Below the pieces are notes generated by a model. That model saw nothing but the letters and a program-made list of their open reading frames with translations. It was not told where the DNA came from and made no database searches. From Polyodon spathula (taxonomy: Eukaryota > Chordata > Actinopteri > Acipenseriformes > Polyodontidae): a stretch of 64,000 bases of DNA. The stretch lies in assembly GCF_017654505.1 (NCBI RefSeq), contig NC_054547.1, positions 27,425,475 through 27,489,474 on the forward strand. The letters are read 5' to 3'. The position numbers and the translations under genes are program-made. Positions 1-11,188 of the stretch are shown here, one piece after another (within the stretch, counting starts at the first letter, position 1; the number at the start of each line of letters is the position of its first letter).

Positions 1-3000
1 AGGGGCTGTTTACATTGAGGTGGCCTTAAAGCATGGTTATACTGTACTTATTATATTCATTGAACTTGTCATTTTACCTCCCTTTCTGCAGCATTGAGTC
101 AAATGAAAGAGGGTGCATTGAAATCTCTAGACCATCAACCACAACTTGTGCTGTGGAAATCTAAACCTTAAAGAGATGAATGGTAATACTGTCTATAAAG
201 GCACTTTGTTGTCAACCCATATTACAAGGCAAAAGCTGAATCGGGGTCATTTTCTCTGTGTATTCAACATGCCATGCCATAAAAATCCAGTCAGAATCAT
301 ATTTTATGTTTACAGTAAGTAACTAAATATGAAATTGCACATTCCTAAGTGGGGAAAAATAAATATGGAATGGTGCCAAACAGCTGATCTGATTTATAGA
401 ACTTCATATGTCTTTTAATGTCTAATTGTACAGAATAGAGATGTAATATGTTGCAGTTTAGGCAAGAGTTTCTGGCAGCTCAGACTGGTGGAAATGTTGC
501 AAGGTATGTAGATGGTGTGGATACAATTTAAACTTCTTTTTTTTTAGAAAGCAAAATAAATTTCCTAATCACATTCGTTAAGGATATATAGGCTCTATAC
601 AACAAGGTGGAAGGAAAAGGAGATGGTTCATTGAAACTGAGACATGATGTTGATCTGCTCTGACATGCTGCTCTGCAACCTTTGAATATCAGCGTAACAT
701 CGAATCATGATCCTGTCATAGTGTTGTACCAGTGCATGCAATGGCTTCTTTTAGCACTCGTCTTACGTTTTCTTCTGGCAGAATTTCCTACATTATATTA
801 CATTATATTATACTATATTATATTATATTATCTTCGGGTGCATGTACAATACCAAATTGTAATAGATACATTGTAATGACAGAATGTGACAACCTGTTAG
901 ATTATCTGAGTAGTGTATTCTGATGGGGTATTCCAATGGAATATTTTAGGTGATTAAAGGCACTTTAAAGGCTTCAGATGAATGTTGAATTATGGTTTAT
1001 AGTCCCTATCCAGATCAACGGACATAATATATTTGGCCGAATGTTTGCAATATTCTTTTATTGTATGAAGAGTCATTTTACATTTTAGATTTGTACATTT
1101 ATTCAGGAAATGCAAATACTGTACTACACGGGAAAACTGCTGCTTTCGGTACCTTTGATGTAGGTCCCATGGTCTGAGCTACAACACATAAAGCTGCAGT
1201 AACTTTTCATCTTTTGCATTGTCTGTGATTTACCTGCCATAATCCAGATTGAAGCAAAAAACCAAAAAACTAAAACCATTTAGTTGTTTGGTATGTGGTT
1301 TCCTTTTTATTTATTATAGATTTCATGGACCCTATTCACAAAGAGAAAAAGTGCACTGAAGAGACTCAAGTGATCAATTGATACAGAGCCCAGTGTCTTA
1401 ATATAATTGTTACATGACTGTTCTGTGAGTCTCTCAACACTTGAATACGTGTCCAATAACTGCCACATATTTAATCTCTTAGAGAAGCCATTCCTCTTAC
1501 ATTGTGATTTTCATATTGTATTTATAATGTTAAAAATGTGTTTGACGTTTTTGATGGAATTAATTATTTTTGTATTCATGCAAACACTTCTAGGCTGGTG
1601 TATACGCTCCATACAAACAGGCTACACAATTGAACTAGACAGATTCAAGGTTATGAATAGGGCCCTCTATACTTTCTTTTCTAACAAACAAATGTGAAGT
1701 AAGAGCTTTTTTATATTTGTATTTGTTCTTATTCTATTAAGTTTTTTGGGAAAACTTGTTTAATATTTTAAAACAAAATCTATTATATTATATAAAGCAT
1801 TATTTTTGTCATTGTATGTAAACATCTGAAATAAACTATACATTATTAATATTTGTTTCAATTCTTTTTTTTTTTTTGTACTTGCTCTTCAAAGAAAAAA
1901 GACTTCTAGTCGAAACATTGTCATTGACCTTTAGTTTGTTTTGTTTTTTGTTTGCACAAATACAATCTTCTGGTATTAGTTTTTGTTTGCCCTTCATATT
2001 TTGTGCATTTTTAAAAAGATTTTGATTCCGATATCTTGCTGGATCGCCTTTAAAATCTTCAGTTAACTTATGCTTATATATTACTGGAGCATTGGGTAAA
2101 TATTCTTTTTTTTTTCTTTATTATGGCTGACCTCCCTAATGTCTTGTAATAAAACATACACTCAAACAGTAAATAGTAAATTAAAGGTGCTGTCATAGAT
2201 GCTTTAAGTATAGCAAAAAAAGTATTATCTGGATTGTATCAATATCGTTTATGTTCTTGTGTGTTTTTGCCTATTTTTCTGTTGTATGTGTTTTGTAGCC
2301 TCCCTTCCACAACTCTCCAAGGACAGTGAAATGTTGTGAGAAGGAAATGTTTTTTTTTTTTTCAGAAATATTAAATATTAAGACCCTGATCTATAACAGA
2401 TCACGCATGAAACTACCTAGAATTACACATATGTATCTCTTTTTTTCTCTCTCTTGTAATGAGGTGGTCTCACCACTTGGGGGAGCATCTGTCCTTCGTT
2501 ACAGACTTAACAGCAACTTCAAAAGGGTCAGTGCATTGTGTTTATATCCCCCAGCACATACTGTTAAGCCCCCAAATTAAACTGTGCTGGAATAACTGGT
2601 GATAATTGACCTCTATTTATTTATTTATTTATTTTTGCCACATGCCAACCATACTTTACCATATAGAACATGCTTGTATGTGCTTTATCTTGTTTTAAAA
2701 CACTACTATGCTTTTACAATAGTGCATTTGGATCTTGACAAAACGTACAAATTAAGAGGTTGTCATTATTTAAACACAACCTTGTCAACCTTTCTGAAAA
2801 TACTAGAAGTTTCCTAGTTTGAAGCCAGGAGAAAATGTTTTATTGTTGCTGAAAAATGATAACAGCACAGTTGTGACCTAGTTATAAAAATTGCTAAGAG
2901 CAGTGTCTGCACTGCCTTGCCCTTGACACATTCTTCCATTGTTAGTCTTTACATCAACATTTACTTCACATAATTGTGAAAGTCTGTAGTCCTTTATTGG

Positions 3001-3364
3001 GTTAGCAAAATGTCATCTTTACAGTTATGATAAATCGTTCCCTGTCTTAAACATATTATCTGGAGCAGGAATCCTTTGTTGTTTCTTAGAAAAGAAAATC
3101 AAGTTCATTCCATCCAAGTTCAACCGCAAATGACTACTAGGCCGTTGGTTTGTGAACATTTAATTAAAAAAAAGGATGTATTTTGGGTTTTAAAATGTTT
3201 AAAAAATGTTTTATTTGTATTTGAATTTGAACAGTCGATTTAGAGAAAAAAAAAGATTAAAGAGATGTAGAGAAGGTTAAAACAGAACCCTGTACAGTTA
3301 CTGGAACCAAGACTAATTCAGAGCATGGTAACTACATGGCTTCATTAACAACCACCCACACCCC
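1..3364. other. intergenic flank, no gene seen
   Basis: AT-rich non-coding DNA upstream of the CR1 relic. The open frames here are short, lack codon structure and show no recognisable domain. A small ATATT-type simple repeat lies at about 787-832, poly-T runs near 1866 and 2106, and a TTTA run near 2615. Nothing else could be supported. Confidence 0.6.
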
Positions 3365-3367
3365 ATT

Positions 3368-4600
3368 TAGAACATAAGAACATAAGCTGGTTTACAAATT
3401 AGAGGAGGCCATTCAGCCCATCTTGCTCATTTGGTTGTTAGTAGCTTATCCCAGAATCTCATCAAGCAGCTTCTTGAAGGATCCCAGGGTGTCAGCTTCA
3501 ACAACATTACTGGGGGTAGTTGGTTCCAGACTAGCACAATTCTCTCTGTAAAAAAGTGCCTCCTATTTTCTGTTCTGAATGCCCCTTTATCGAATCTCCA
3601 TTTGTGACCCCTGGTCCTTGTTTCTTTTTTCAGGTTGAAAAAGTCCATTGGGTTGACATTGTTAATACCTTTTAACATTTTCAATGCTTGACTCAGATCG
3701 CCGCATAGTCTTCTTTGTTCAAAACTGAATAATTAAATTCTTTTAGCCTGTCTGCATATGACATGCCTTTTAAACCCGGAATAATTCTGGTCGCTCTTGT
3801 TTGCACTATTTCTGAAGCAGCAATATGTTTTTATAGAAAGGTGACCAGAATTGAACACAATATTCTAGATGAGGTCTTACTAATGCATTGTAAGGTTTTA
3901 ACATTACTTCCCTTGATTTAAATTCAACACTTTTCACTTTATATACTTTTTATGGCCTTTTTTATAGCTTCCCCACATTGTCTAGATGAAGACATTTCTG
4001 AGTCCACATAATCTACTACTAGTAATTTTTTTTTTTTTTTTTTTTTTAATAGATTTCTTCCTCAATTTCAGTATTTCCCATATGGTATTTATAATGCTTT
4101 TCATTGCCCTTTGCTGCTGCAACAGTGTTTTCTACTCCTATTTTGTGTAATCTGCAAATGTAACAAGTCTGCTTAATATACCACAATCTAAGCTATTAAT
4201 GTAGATTAGGAAGAGCAGAGGACCGAATACTTATCTCTGTGGTACTCCACTGTTTACCTCGCTCCATTTTGAGGTTTCTCCTCTAATCAGTACTTTCTAA
4301 TTTCTACTTGTTAACCACTCCCTAATCCATGTGCATGCATTTCCTCGAATCCCTACTGTGTTTAGTTTGAGAACGAATTTTGTATGTGGGACTTTGTCAA
4401 AAGGTTTCTGGAAATCCAAATAACCCAAGTCATATGCTTTGCAATTATCCATTGTCGATGCTGCATCCTCAAAAAAATCAAGCAGGTTAGTTAGACATGA
4501 TCTCCCTTTCCTAAAACCATGCTGACTGCCTTCTAGGATACTGTTACCACTGTTACCCTGGGAGATATACCATTTCTGGAAAAGCAATTTTGAAACCTAG
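3368..4600 (-). mobile_element. CR1-type LINE, 5'-truncated, decayed
   Basis: A non-LTR retrotransposon relic read on the minus strand. The minus frame at 4297-4587 has reverse transcriptase motifs (SQHGFRKGRSCLTNLL, then YLDFQKPFDKVPH, then GNACTWIREWL), the usual fingers/palm order of CR1 elements. The minus frame at 3427-3684 matches the end of ORF2 (TRGHKWRFDKGAFRTENRRHFF). The 3' end near 3368-3387 carries a tandem octamer-like tail (TTATGTTC on the minus strand), typical of CR1. RT and C-terminal parts are separated by frameshifts and deletions, and a poly-T run at about 4027-4048 interrupts the body. It is inactive. The family call is from memory of CR1 structure; subfamily not determined. 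Confidence 0.85.
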
Positions 4601-5488
4601 ATATTAATGTACCGCAGTTAGCATTTGCTGTCTCATTTTAAAATTGAGACACACAGCTTCATAAATGCAATGGGTTGTGTTACATGGCTGCTCAAGGTAC
4701 TGGATATCCATTTATATAACTACCATGGCATAGAACATTTTTTTTTGGTCTATTACAATCTTTAGGCTTGGCATGAGACTTCAGCACCCTGGACAGCACT
4801 ATATAGAATACAGTTAGATAGTCATTGGGGCGCTTTTTTTAATAGTTATTTTTTAAAAGTGGGTGGGGGGTGGACCTATTATAAAGTTTAATTTCAAATC
4901 GAATTGTAATACATTTCCAATAGAATCTAGAAGCAACACAGCTATTACATTGAGTAGATTACAGCAGAATCCTTTATATAATTAAAATAAAGGTTTTAGT
5001 GTTCCAGTCTACTTGACCGTGCCTGTATGCTTACTTTATTTGTGAGTTTATAAAAAGATGAATTGGCATCACATTAAACTGCATCAACTTAACAACCATA
5101 AAATGTCTCATTTAAATGTTCAAAAAGTTATTGTTGCCAACACGATGTTATGTCATCTATTACAGTACTAAAAGGACACACAAAGGTCATTTAGCTAGTT
5201 AATGATTATGAAGTTTCTATGTTTTGTTTGAACTCTTTCAACCCTGAAGACCTATTACAGACCTAGTTAAGAGTATTTCTCAAACCTGCAGACCACGGTA
5301 TAGAAATAATAATTCCATTGAAAACAGCTGGAAATGAATCGAATACACCAAAAGGTATGTCTATTTGTATTTATTTTCATTGTGACACTGAAACTATGTA
5401 GGCTGAAAGGCTGTACTAGTGTATTCTTTCTATTGCTTAGTGCTGAAGATTGAAGGGTGCTGAGATATATGACGCTCCAATATTTAAT
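4601..5488. other. non-coding stretch
   Basis: AT-rich DNA between the CR1 relic and the TTC/ATT microsatellite. No coding frame or repeat was recognised. Confidence 0.5.
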
Positions 5489-5540
5489 TCTTCTTCTTCT
5501 TCTTCTTCTTCTTCTTCTTCTTCTTCTTCTTCTTCTTCTT

Positions 5541-5571
<31 letters not shown>

Positions 5572-5591
5572 TTATTATTATTATTATTATT
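5489..5591 (+). repeat. compound microsatellite (TTC)n-(ATT)n
   Basis: About 27 TTC units run into about 7 ATT units. The poly-Leu, poly-Ser and poly-Arg frames through it are artefacts of the repeat. Another poly-T stretch follows at about 5699-5726. Confidence 0.95.
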
Positions 5592-6078
5592 TTAATGTGT
5601 GCTATACTTGCATACTTTGTTTTAGTAACTCTGCTATCACCCAAGCTGATTGTCTCTTTCCAGCGTTCTTGGGGATGAAGCATTCTAGTCTTTCTGTTTT
5701 TTTTTTTTTTTTTTTGTTTTTTTTTTCATATCACTGCAATTGGCGAATGTGCTTCTATGACATGTTACGCATGCGTCCCTATTAGTTTAACTTTATACAA
5801 ACCACCGTGTTGTAGTTGTGAAGGTACTTGACAGAGCGGCAGTAAAACCAAGCACTTAGCTGTAAAAAAAAAAAGTTCGTTTTTTTTTTCTTTTTATGGC
5901 ATTTGCAGATTAGTAAACTACATCGTCAGGAGTCAGACGAGTCCTGTTTTTGCTCGCTATGTTTTTCTTTTATTTAACTTCTTTGGATGTTTTGTCAGTA
6001 TGATGCATTTTTATGAATGAGAACAAAATATAGAATGTACCCTGTTCAGTGCATTTGCTGTTCTGGCTGGAAATAGAT

Positions 6079-6115
<37 letters not shown>

Positions 6116-6131
6116 CTTTGCAAGTCAGGGG

Positions 6132-6167
<36 letters not shown>
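6079..6167 (+). repeat. paired long poly-T tracts upstream of GHSR
   Basis: Two runs of about 30 T residues each (roughly 6079-6111 and 6137-6166) separated by about 25 bases. They lie about 340-430 bases before the GHSR start codon. They could be decayed retroposon tails or nucleosome-excluding tracts; neither is shown. Confidence 0.9.
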
Positions 6168-6169
<2 letters not shown>

Positions 6170-6209
6170 TATGGCATACATTTTGTGCATAATGTTCCAA
6201 AACAATTAT

Positions 6210-6257
6210 AACAACTAACAGACACAATCAGCGCGCGCAGTGTGTCTGTTAGTTGTT
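6210..6257. repeat. 17-bp perfect inverted repeat, GHSR 5' flank
   Basis: Arms 6210-6226 and 6241-6257 are exact reverse complements (left arm AACAACTAACAGACACA). The 14-base spacer contains an alternating GC stretch. It lies about 250 bases before the GHSR ATG and could extrude as a cruciform or bind a dimeric factor; function unknown. Confidence 0.9.
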
Positions 6258-6342
6258 TAAATGCGGACTCATTTTTAAAGAATCATGTCTTGCCAACAAG
6301 GTTAGCCCCATCTTTTTATCCTGAAACTTCACTTTTCCAGAA

Positions 6343-6348
6343 TATAAA
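6343..6348 (+). promoter_or_regulatory. candidate TATA box for GHSR
   Basis: A TATAAA hexamer 160 bases upstream of the GHSR start codon, in a position that would give a 5' UTR of roughly 130 bases. The motif is common by chance in AT-rich DNA, so this is only a candidate. Confidence 0.3.
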
Positions 6349-6507
6349 TTAATCATTTGTATTAACTCTTAGTTTTAAAGCAAACGTACATGTTTTTTCC
6401 TACCATGGCATTACAATTCAGAGGCACTGACTGGGTTAATATCAGCAGTGCCTAGAAGCACTGGGATTAGTATCTGTATACCTCAAGTCCAGAGTTTGAG
6501 ACTCAGG

Positions 6508-7300
6508 ATGTCAAACAAGACAGCAAATGCTAACTGCTCGCACAACTGCAGCTGGCCTGATACGGACAACTGGGACAACTTATCATACTGGGAGACTGAC
6601 TACCCAGTCAATCTTTTTCCTATCCAGGTTTTGACAGGAATATCGGCTACGTGCATCTGTCTCTTCATTATTGGAACTGCAGGGAATTTAATGACAATTT
6701 TGATCGTCTCCAAATTCAAGGACATGAGGACAACTACCAATCTCTACCTATCCAGCATGGCCTTTTCAGACCTCCTTATATTCCTCTGCATGCCTTTGGA
6801 CCTTTACAGAATCTGGCATTATAGACCTTGGAATTTTGGGGACGTGCTTTGCAAGGTATTCCAGTTCACCAGCGAAAGTTGCACGTACTCCACAATCCTC
6901 AATATAACAGCCCTTAGCGTGGAGAGATACTTTGCAATCTGTTTCCCACTCCAAGCAAAAGTGTTTGTGACTAAGGGTCGAGTGAAAGGGATAATATTGA
7001 TTATCTGGATAGTGGCATTTGTCAGCGCTGGCCCCATATTTGTTTTGGTTGGAGTTGAACACGAGAATGGCACTGATCCGTGGGAGACAAACGAGTGTAA
7101 GGCAACAGACTACGCTATCCGGTCTGGGCTCCTTACTATAATGGTGTGGGTTTCCAGCATGTTTTTCTTCTTGCCGGTATTTTGCTTGACTGTGCTGTAT
7201 AGCCTTATTGGAAGAAAGTTGTGCAAGAGAAAAAGGGAGACCATAGGACCCAGCATGTCCTCCAGAGATAAGAGCAGCAAGCAAACTGTGAAAATGCTAG
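6508..7300 (+). CDS. GHSR: ghrelin receptor GHSR, coding exon 1 (TM1-TM5)
   Basis: Class A G-protein-coupled receptor for ghrelin at the cell surface; in vertebrates it signals mainly through Gq to calcium and controls growth hormone release and feeding. This exon encodes residues 1-264 and one base of codon 265. The ATG at 6508 is chosen because the frame opens earlier only at a GTG (6448). Visible features: glycosylation sites at N3, N9, N13, N24 and N187; TM1 with GTAGN (56-60); TM2 with LSSMAFSDLL (81-90); Cys115 and Cys197 for the extracellular disulfide; Glu123, matching the human ligand-pocket Glu124; ERY at 139-141; extracellular loop 2 VGVEHENGTDPWETNEC, nearly the human sequence. 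The donor GTAAGA at 7301 gives a phase-1 junction at the same place as in mammals (after KML). Loop 2 lacks the long insertion seen in the teleost GHSR-like paralogue, so this is the GHSR1a type. Confidence 0.97.
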
Positions 7301-7317
7301 GTAAGAAAACATTGTAG
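6508..7317 (+). CDS. GHSR: possible truncated isoform GHSR1b by intron read-through
   Basis: If the intron is not spliced, the frame continues past Leu264 for only five codons (GKKTL) and stops at TAG 7315-7317, giving a 269-residue five-helix protein. Mammals make an equivalent read-through form, GHSR1b, which does not respond to ghrelin and can restrain the full receptor as a heterodimer. The five-residue tail here is much shorter than the mammalian one. Whether this transcript is made cannot be told from DNA. A usable polyadenylation site in the intron would be needed; none is obvious close to the stop. Confidence 0.4.
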   Translation: MSNKTANANCSHNCSWPDTDNWDNLSYWETDYPVNLFPIQVLTGISATCICLFIIGTAGNLMTILIVSKFKDMRTTTNLYLSSMAFSDLLIFLCMPLDLYRIWHYRPWNFGDVLCKVFQFTSESCTYSTILNITALSVERYFAICFPLQAKVFVTKGRVKGIILIIWIVAFVSAGPIFVLVGVEHENGTDPWETNECKATDYAIRSGLLTIMVWVSSMFFFLPVFCLTVLYSLIGRKLCKRKRETIGPSMSSRDKSSKQTVKMLGKKTL

Positions 7318-7318
7318 A

Positions 7319-8179
7319 AGCTTTTATGCCCCTATAACGCTAGATGGCATAACTTTTACGATTACAATTGATACATTTAGGAATATAAAAGTATTGGACT
7401 ATTATTAATTTTAAATCTAGCTATATAAAGTGTGCTCTGCAATATATTATACAAAAATGTACACATCATTATTATTTATGAATCATGATTAGAGTATAAT
7501 ATATGGAAGCAATATACTTAGGTTATTTATATATTTTTTCATGTTCAAGTTGAAATATTTATGTTTTGCATTATTAATACAGTACTTAGTCGTTAATGCA
7601 CCTGTGTTTTGTGTATCCAGAAATGGTGGTCCAATCTGCTGTACAGTGTGTGTAACAAATGGAGGTGAATAAATGTCACACCCATGAATTGCATTGGGGA
7701 TACAATATTTTACATTGTGGCAAGCCAAATCAAAATTTGAGTGACACAATTCTGCTATGTATAACCAACATTTTAATAACCGTTATAAACACATTTATTG
7801 TTTATTTTAATTGTTTTGGACTATACTTTGGAAGAACAAAACACATATTATGGTGTAAAGTATATCAGTACTAAAATGTGTTTATATTCGCTGAGCATTT
7901 TATATCAGAGCTGCTAACAGGCCCCTCCAGGGAGTGATGTCCTCAGTCCCGCCTTCTGGGGAAAGAAATAGTCACTCTGTAGAACTCACTTCTTTATTGC
8001 TTCTCACTGTAGTAATGTTAGGTACTAACCAACTAGTTGCTATTGAGTCTAAATAGCTCTTTTGAGTTTTTTTTTTTTTCCTGGTTTCCCTGCATTATTA
8101 TTAAATAGTGTTGAAAGTCGGCTTGCCACTTGCCCGGAATCAGAAACTAAAATTCTAAACCGAGCAATTTTTTTGTTGC

Positions 8180-8215
<36 letters not shown>

Positions 8216-8334
8216 CTCTTTTTTCCCCAGCATACATCGCTTGCGATTGTAAGCTGCTTTCTAGTCTTTACAGCGCCTGTTGATTTTGTAGCAAAAAAGA
8301 AAAAAAGAGATGCAAATTCCTCCAGTGTGCTGGC

Positions 8335-8336
<2 letters not shown>
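7319..8336 (+). other. GHSR intron, proximal part
   Basis: Non-coding intron sequence, AT-rich. It contains a poly-A run of about 30 bases ending near 8212. No exon-like frame with splice sites was seen. Confidence 0.6.

Positions 8337-8374
<38 letters not shown>
8337..8374 (+). repeat. (AAT)n microsatellite
   Basis: About 12 uninterrupted AAT/ATA units inside the GHSR intron. Confidence 0.95.
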
Positions 8375-8375
<1 letters not shown>

Positions 8376-8439
8376 TAGAACTGCCAGGCAGTTTTACGGC
8401 TCCCAAGCCCCAGTGTCAGTACCCATACAAGCGTGTTAC

Positions 8440-9890
8440 CTTCTCAATGTGCAAAGTTTAAAATCAGCAACTTCAATAGTTCCACAGAAGATTTTGAATG
8501 TTTTTCAAAAATGCATCAGGTGGCCATCTTGTTTAACGTACAAATGCTATTTATGAAAATGTAAGTTTTACCGACAAAGGCACGATGATTTTCAAGTTTG
8601 GAGTTAATCAAGTGAACCGTTTTTAAACTGAAGCAGTTTTAAATATAAGAAGAAAATATAGGAGTGGCAGCCATATTGTTTCACGAAACATAACCATTTT
8701 GACATATTTGTATTCTGCTGTCACCAATGTCTACCAAGTTTGGAGTCTGTTGGTCTGACGGTTTTCAAATAAAAGCAGTCTGCTGTTAATGGTGCATTTC
8801 GGTGAAATTTGTGGCAGCCTTTATACTATTGAATTGTATCATAGCAACTTCTGCTTTGCAAGCAGGTTTGGATAGTGACTATGCCAAAGTGTCAGATCAA
8901 TCACTTCAACGGTTTCAAAGAAGAAGATTTTGTGAGGTTTCAAGAAGAAATGCGTCAAACGGCCATTTCGTTAACACCAGTTTCTTAAAAGTCACTTGTA
9001 TTGCTACAGTGTCAAGGATGATGCTTGTGGAGTTTGGAGTTAGTCAAGTAAACTGTTTGTCAACTGAGGCATTTTTAAATTTCAGTTGTAAACGTACACC
9101 TGGCGGCCATCTTGTTTTATAAAACAACCATTTTGACATATTTGTATTCTATTGTTACTGGGACAATAACTACCAAGTTTGGAGTTTGTTGGTCAAATGG
9201 TGTTCAAATAACAGCAGTTTGCTGTTAATGGTGCATTTCCCTAAAATTTGTGGCAGCCATTTCGACATTAAAGTTTATCGCAGAAACTTCTGCTTCGCAA
9301 ACTTGATGCGGGTTTGGATGCTGATGATATATGCCAAGTGTCAGATCAATCGCTTCATCGGTTCCCAAGAAGAAGATTTTGAAAGGTTTCTTAAAAAATG
9401 CATCAAATGGCCATTTTCGTTTCGGTCAACACCATTTTTTAAAAAGTCAGACGTATTGATACAGTATCAGGGAAGATGCTTGTGAAGTTTGGAGTTTGTC
9501 AAATAAACTGTTGGTCAACTGACGCAGGTTTAAATTTAAAATGTAAACGTATAACTGGCGGCCATCTTCTTTTATAAAACATCACAATTTTCACATATTT
9601 GTATCCCATTGTTACTGGGACGATAACTACCAAGCTTGGAGTTTGTTGGACAAATAATTTTCAAACTGCAACAGTTTGTTGTTAAGGGCACGTTTCGATA
9701 AGATTTGTGGCAGCCATTTTGACATTAAAATTTATCACAGCAACTTCTGCTTCGCAAACTTGATGCGGGTTTGGATGCTGATGATATATGCCAAGAGTCA
9801 GATCAATTGCTTCACCGGTTCCCAAGAAGATGATTTTTCGAAAGGTTTTATCAACAAATCCAACATGGCGCCAATTGCAGGGCCGCAGCA
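8440..9890 (+). repeat. diverged ~440-460 bp tandem repeat in GHSR intron
   Basis: The same ordered set of phrases recurs about three times. TACCAAGTTTGGAGT-type words start at 8732, 9171 and 9628, giving periods of 439 and 457 bases. GTGGCAGCC, the word around GGCCATCTTGTTTT, and GACATATTTGTATTC recur in the same order. A partial copy begins near 8440 and another ends near 9890. The frames at 8802-9122, 9186-9485 and 9676-10005 are parallel readings of successive units; they are not supported as genes because each starts and ends differently and none has domain structure. Confidence 0.85.
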
Positions 9891-10000
9891 GCAAAATAAT
9901 TTTCAGCATCTGACAGCCAATGTATCCAGCTTGTTACCTGCCAAGTCAGAACCTGATCAGTCACACAACTTTGAAACAAAGTTAAAAGTTTTGGGAAGAA

Positions 10001-10059
<59 letters not shown>
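10001..10059 (+). repeat. (AAT)n microsatellite
   Basis: About 19 AAT units directly after the tandem repeat block in the GHSR intron. Confidence 0.95.
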
Positions 10060-10062
<3 letters not shown>

Positions 10063-10782
10063 CTTTAACAATAACAATAACCCGTCTGGTGTGGTGAATG
10101 TCTTTTTTTTTTCACAGCTCAGCTGTTGTGTCTGAGTGCATGTCTCTTACTGCATCTGCTGTTTAAAAAAAGCATAAAACAAAACCAAAAAAAAAAAGGT
10201 TCTACCTTGCCCCGTTGTTGAGCAGGGTTCACCTACTGTCTCTTTGTGTGAAAATATCACACAAAACAATACTGGAGTAGCTTCAGTTAGAGCCACTTGT
10301 ATTCACAAAGTAAAAAAAAAAGAAGAAATGTGTAGCTGCTTAAACTTAAACCACATCAAGGCAAGTTGAATGTTAGAAGCAAAGCTATTTAAGCCATCAT
10401 TGTTTGTAGTTGATAGTCAGCACATTTCTGATTTTTTGAAACCAATAAAATAGTGTTTGAATTTCATGGTATGCTATGGTTGTACAGATACTGCTCAGAA
10501 GTATTCTTGACACATGGTACCATGATACTGTTTTAAGCTACTGTTATATGATTTTCTTGCACTGGAATCTAAATAAATGTCATTCTTTGTGATTGTTGGT
10601 TGGTTTTTCAATTCTGAAAATAATTTCATGCAATAAACTGAACACAATGGTAATCGACTCTTATTTATATTTCCACAGCTAACGAAAATGTTTGAAATGA
10701 ATTGCTTTAAAAATGAGCATTAGTCTCTATTCAGTTCATCTCCCATTCTAATGTGGTATCTTTCTTTGTGCTTTCTTTCCAG

Positions 10783-11087
10783 TTGTGGTGGTGTTCGCCT
10801 TTGTACTCTGTTGGCTCCCTTTTCACGTTGGAAGGTATCTCTTCTCCAAATCTTCAGAGGCTGGCTCTTTGTTAATGTCTCAGATCAGTCAATATTGCAA
10901 CTTAGTCTCCTTTGTCCTCTTCTACTTAAGCGCAGCCATCAACCCAATTCTTTACAATATCATGTCCAAGAAGTACCGGGTGGCTGCTTGCAAACTGTTT
11001 GGACTTAAGCAAGTCCCAAGAAGGACAGCATCTACCATGAAGGATGAAAGCACTCCTGCTTGGACAGAGTCAAGTGTCAGCACGTGA
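10783..11087 (+). CDS. GHSR: ghrelin receptor GHSR, coding exon 2 (TM6, TM7, C-tail)
   Basis: Encodes the rest of codon 265 to residue 365 and the TGA stop at 11085-11087. The acceptor is a pyrimidine-rich tract ending in CCAG (10779-10782). Joining base 7300 to base 10783 gives KML-VVVVFAFVLCWLPFH, closely matching mammalian TM6 with its CWLP motif. Then come the loop GRYLFSKSSEAGS, QISQYCNLVSFVLFYLSAA, the TM7 NPILY motif (NPxxY), helix 8 around SKKYRVAACKLFG and a Ser/Thr-rich tail ending WTESSVST, a likely phosphorylation and arrestin region. The spliced protein of 365 residues is within one residue of human GHSR1a (366). The intron is 3482 bases. No frameshift or missing key residue was seen, so the gene looks functional. 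Confidence 0.97.
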
Positions 11088-11093
11088 CCACCT

Positions 11094-11188
11094 TGTAATG
11101 GATGTCCTCCAAGTGACTAATGAGATAATGATATTAACATCAGCTTAATATCATTATATCATTAGTCACTTGGAGGACATCCATTACA
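11094..11188 (+). repeat. 44-bp near-perfect hairpin just after the GHSR stop
   Basis: Left arm 11094-11137 and right arm 11145-11188 are reverse complements with one mismatch; the loop is 7 bases (11138-11144). The arm starts TGTAATGGATGTCCTCC. It begins 6 bases after the stop codon, so it would be in the GHSR 3' UTR and form a long, nearly continuous RNA duplex. It could be a recent template-switch inverted duplication, a tiny foldback element, or a structured RNA. No coding content. Confidence 0.95.

Noticed and set aside
5450..5785. Long frames of poly-Ser, poly-Leu and poly-Arg
   Set aside because: They are translations of a TTC/ATT microsatellite.
6766..7284. 172-codon minus-strand frame over GHSR exon 1
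   Set aside because: Antisense shadow of the strongly supported receptor exon; no domain in its own right.
8802..9122. Frames of about 100 codons in the GHSR intron as small secreted-like genes
   Set aside because: They are parallel readings of the ~450-bp tandem repeat with inconsistent starts, no splice logic and no recognisable family.
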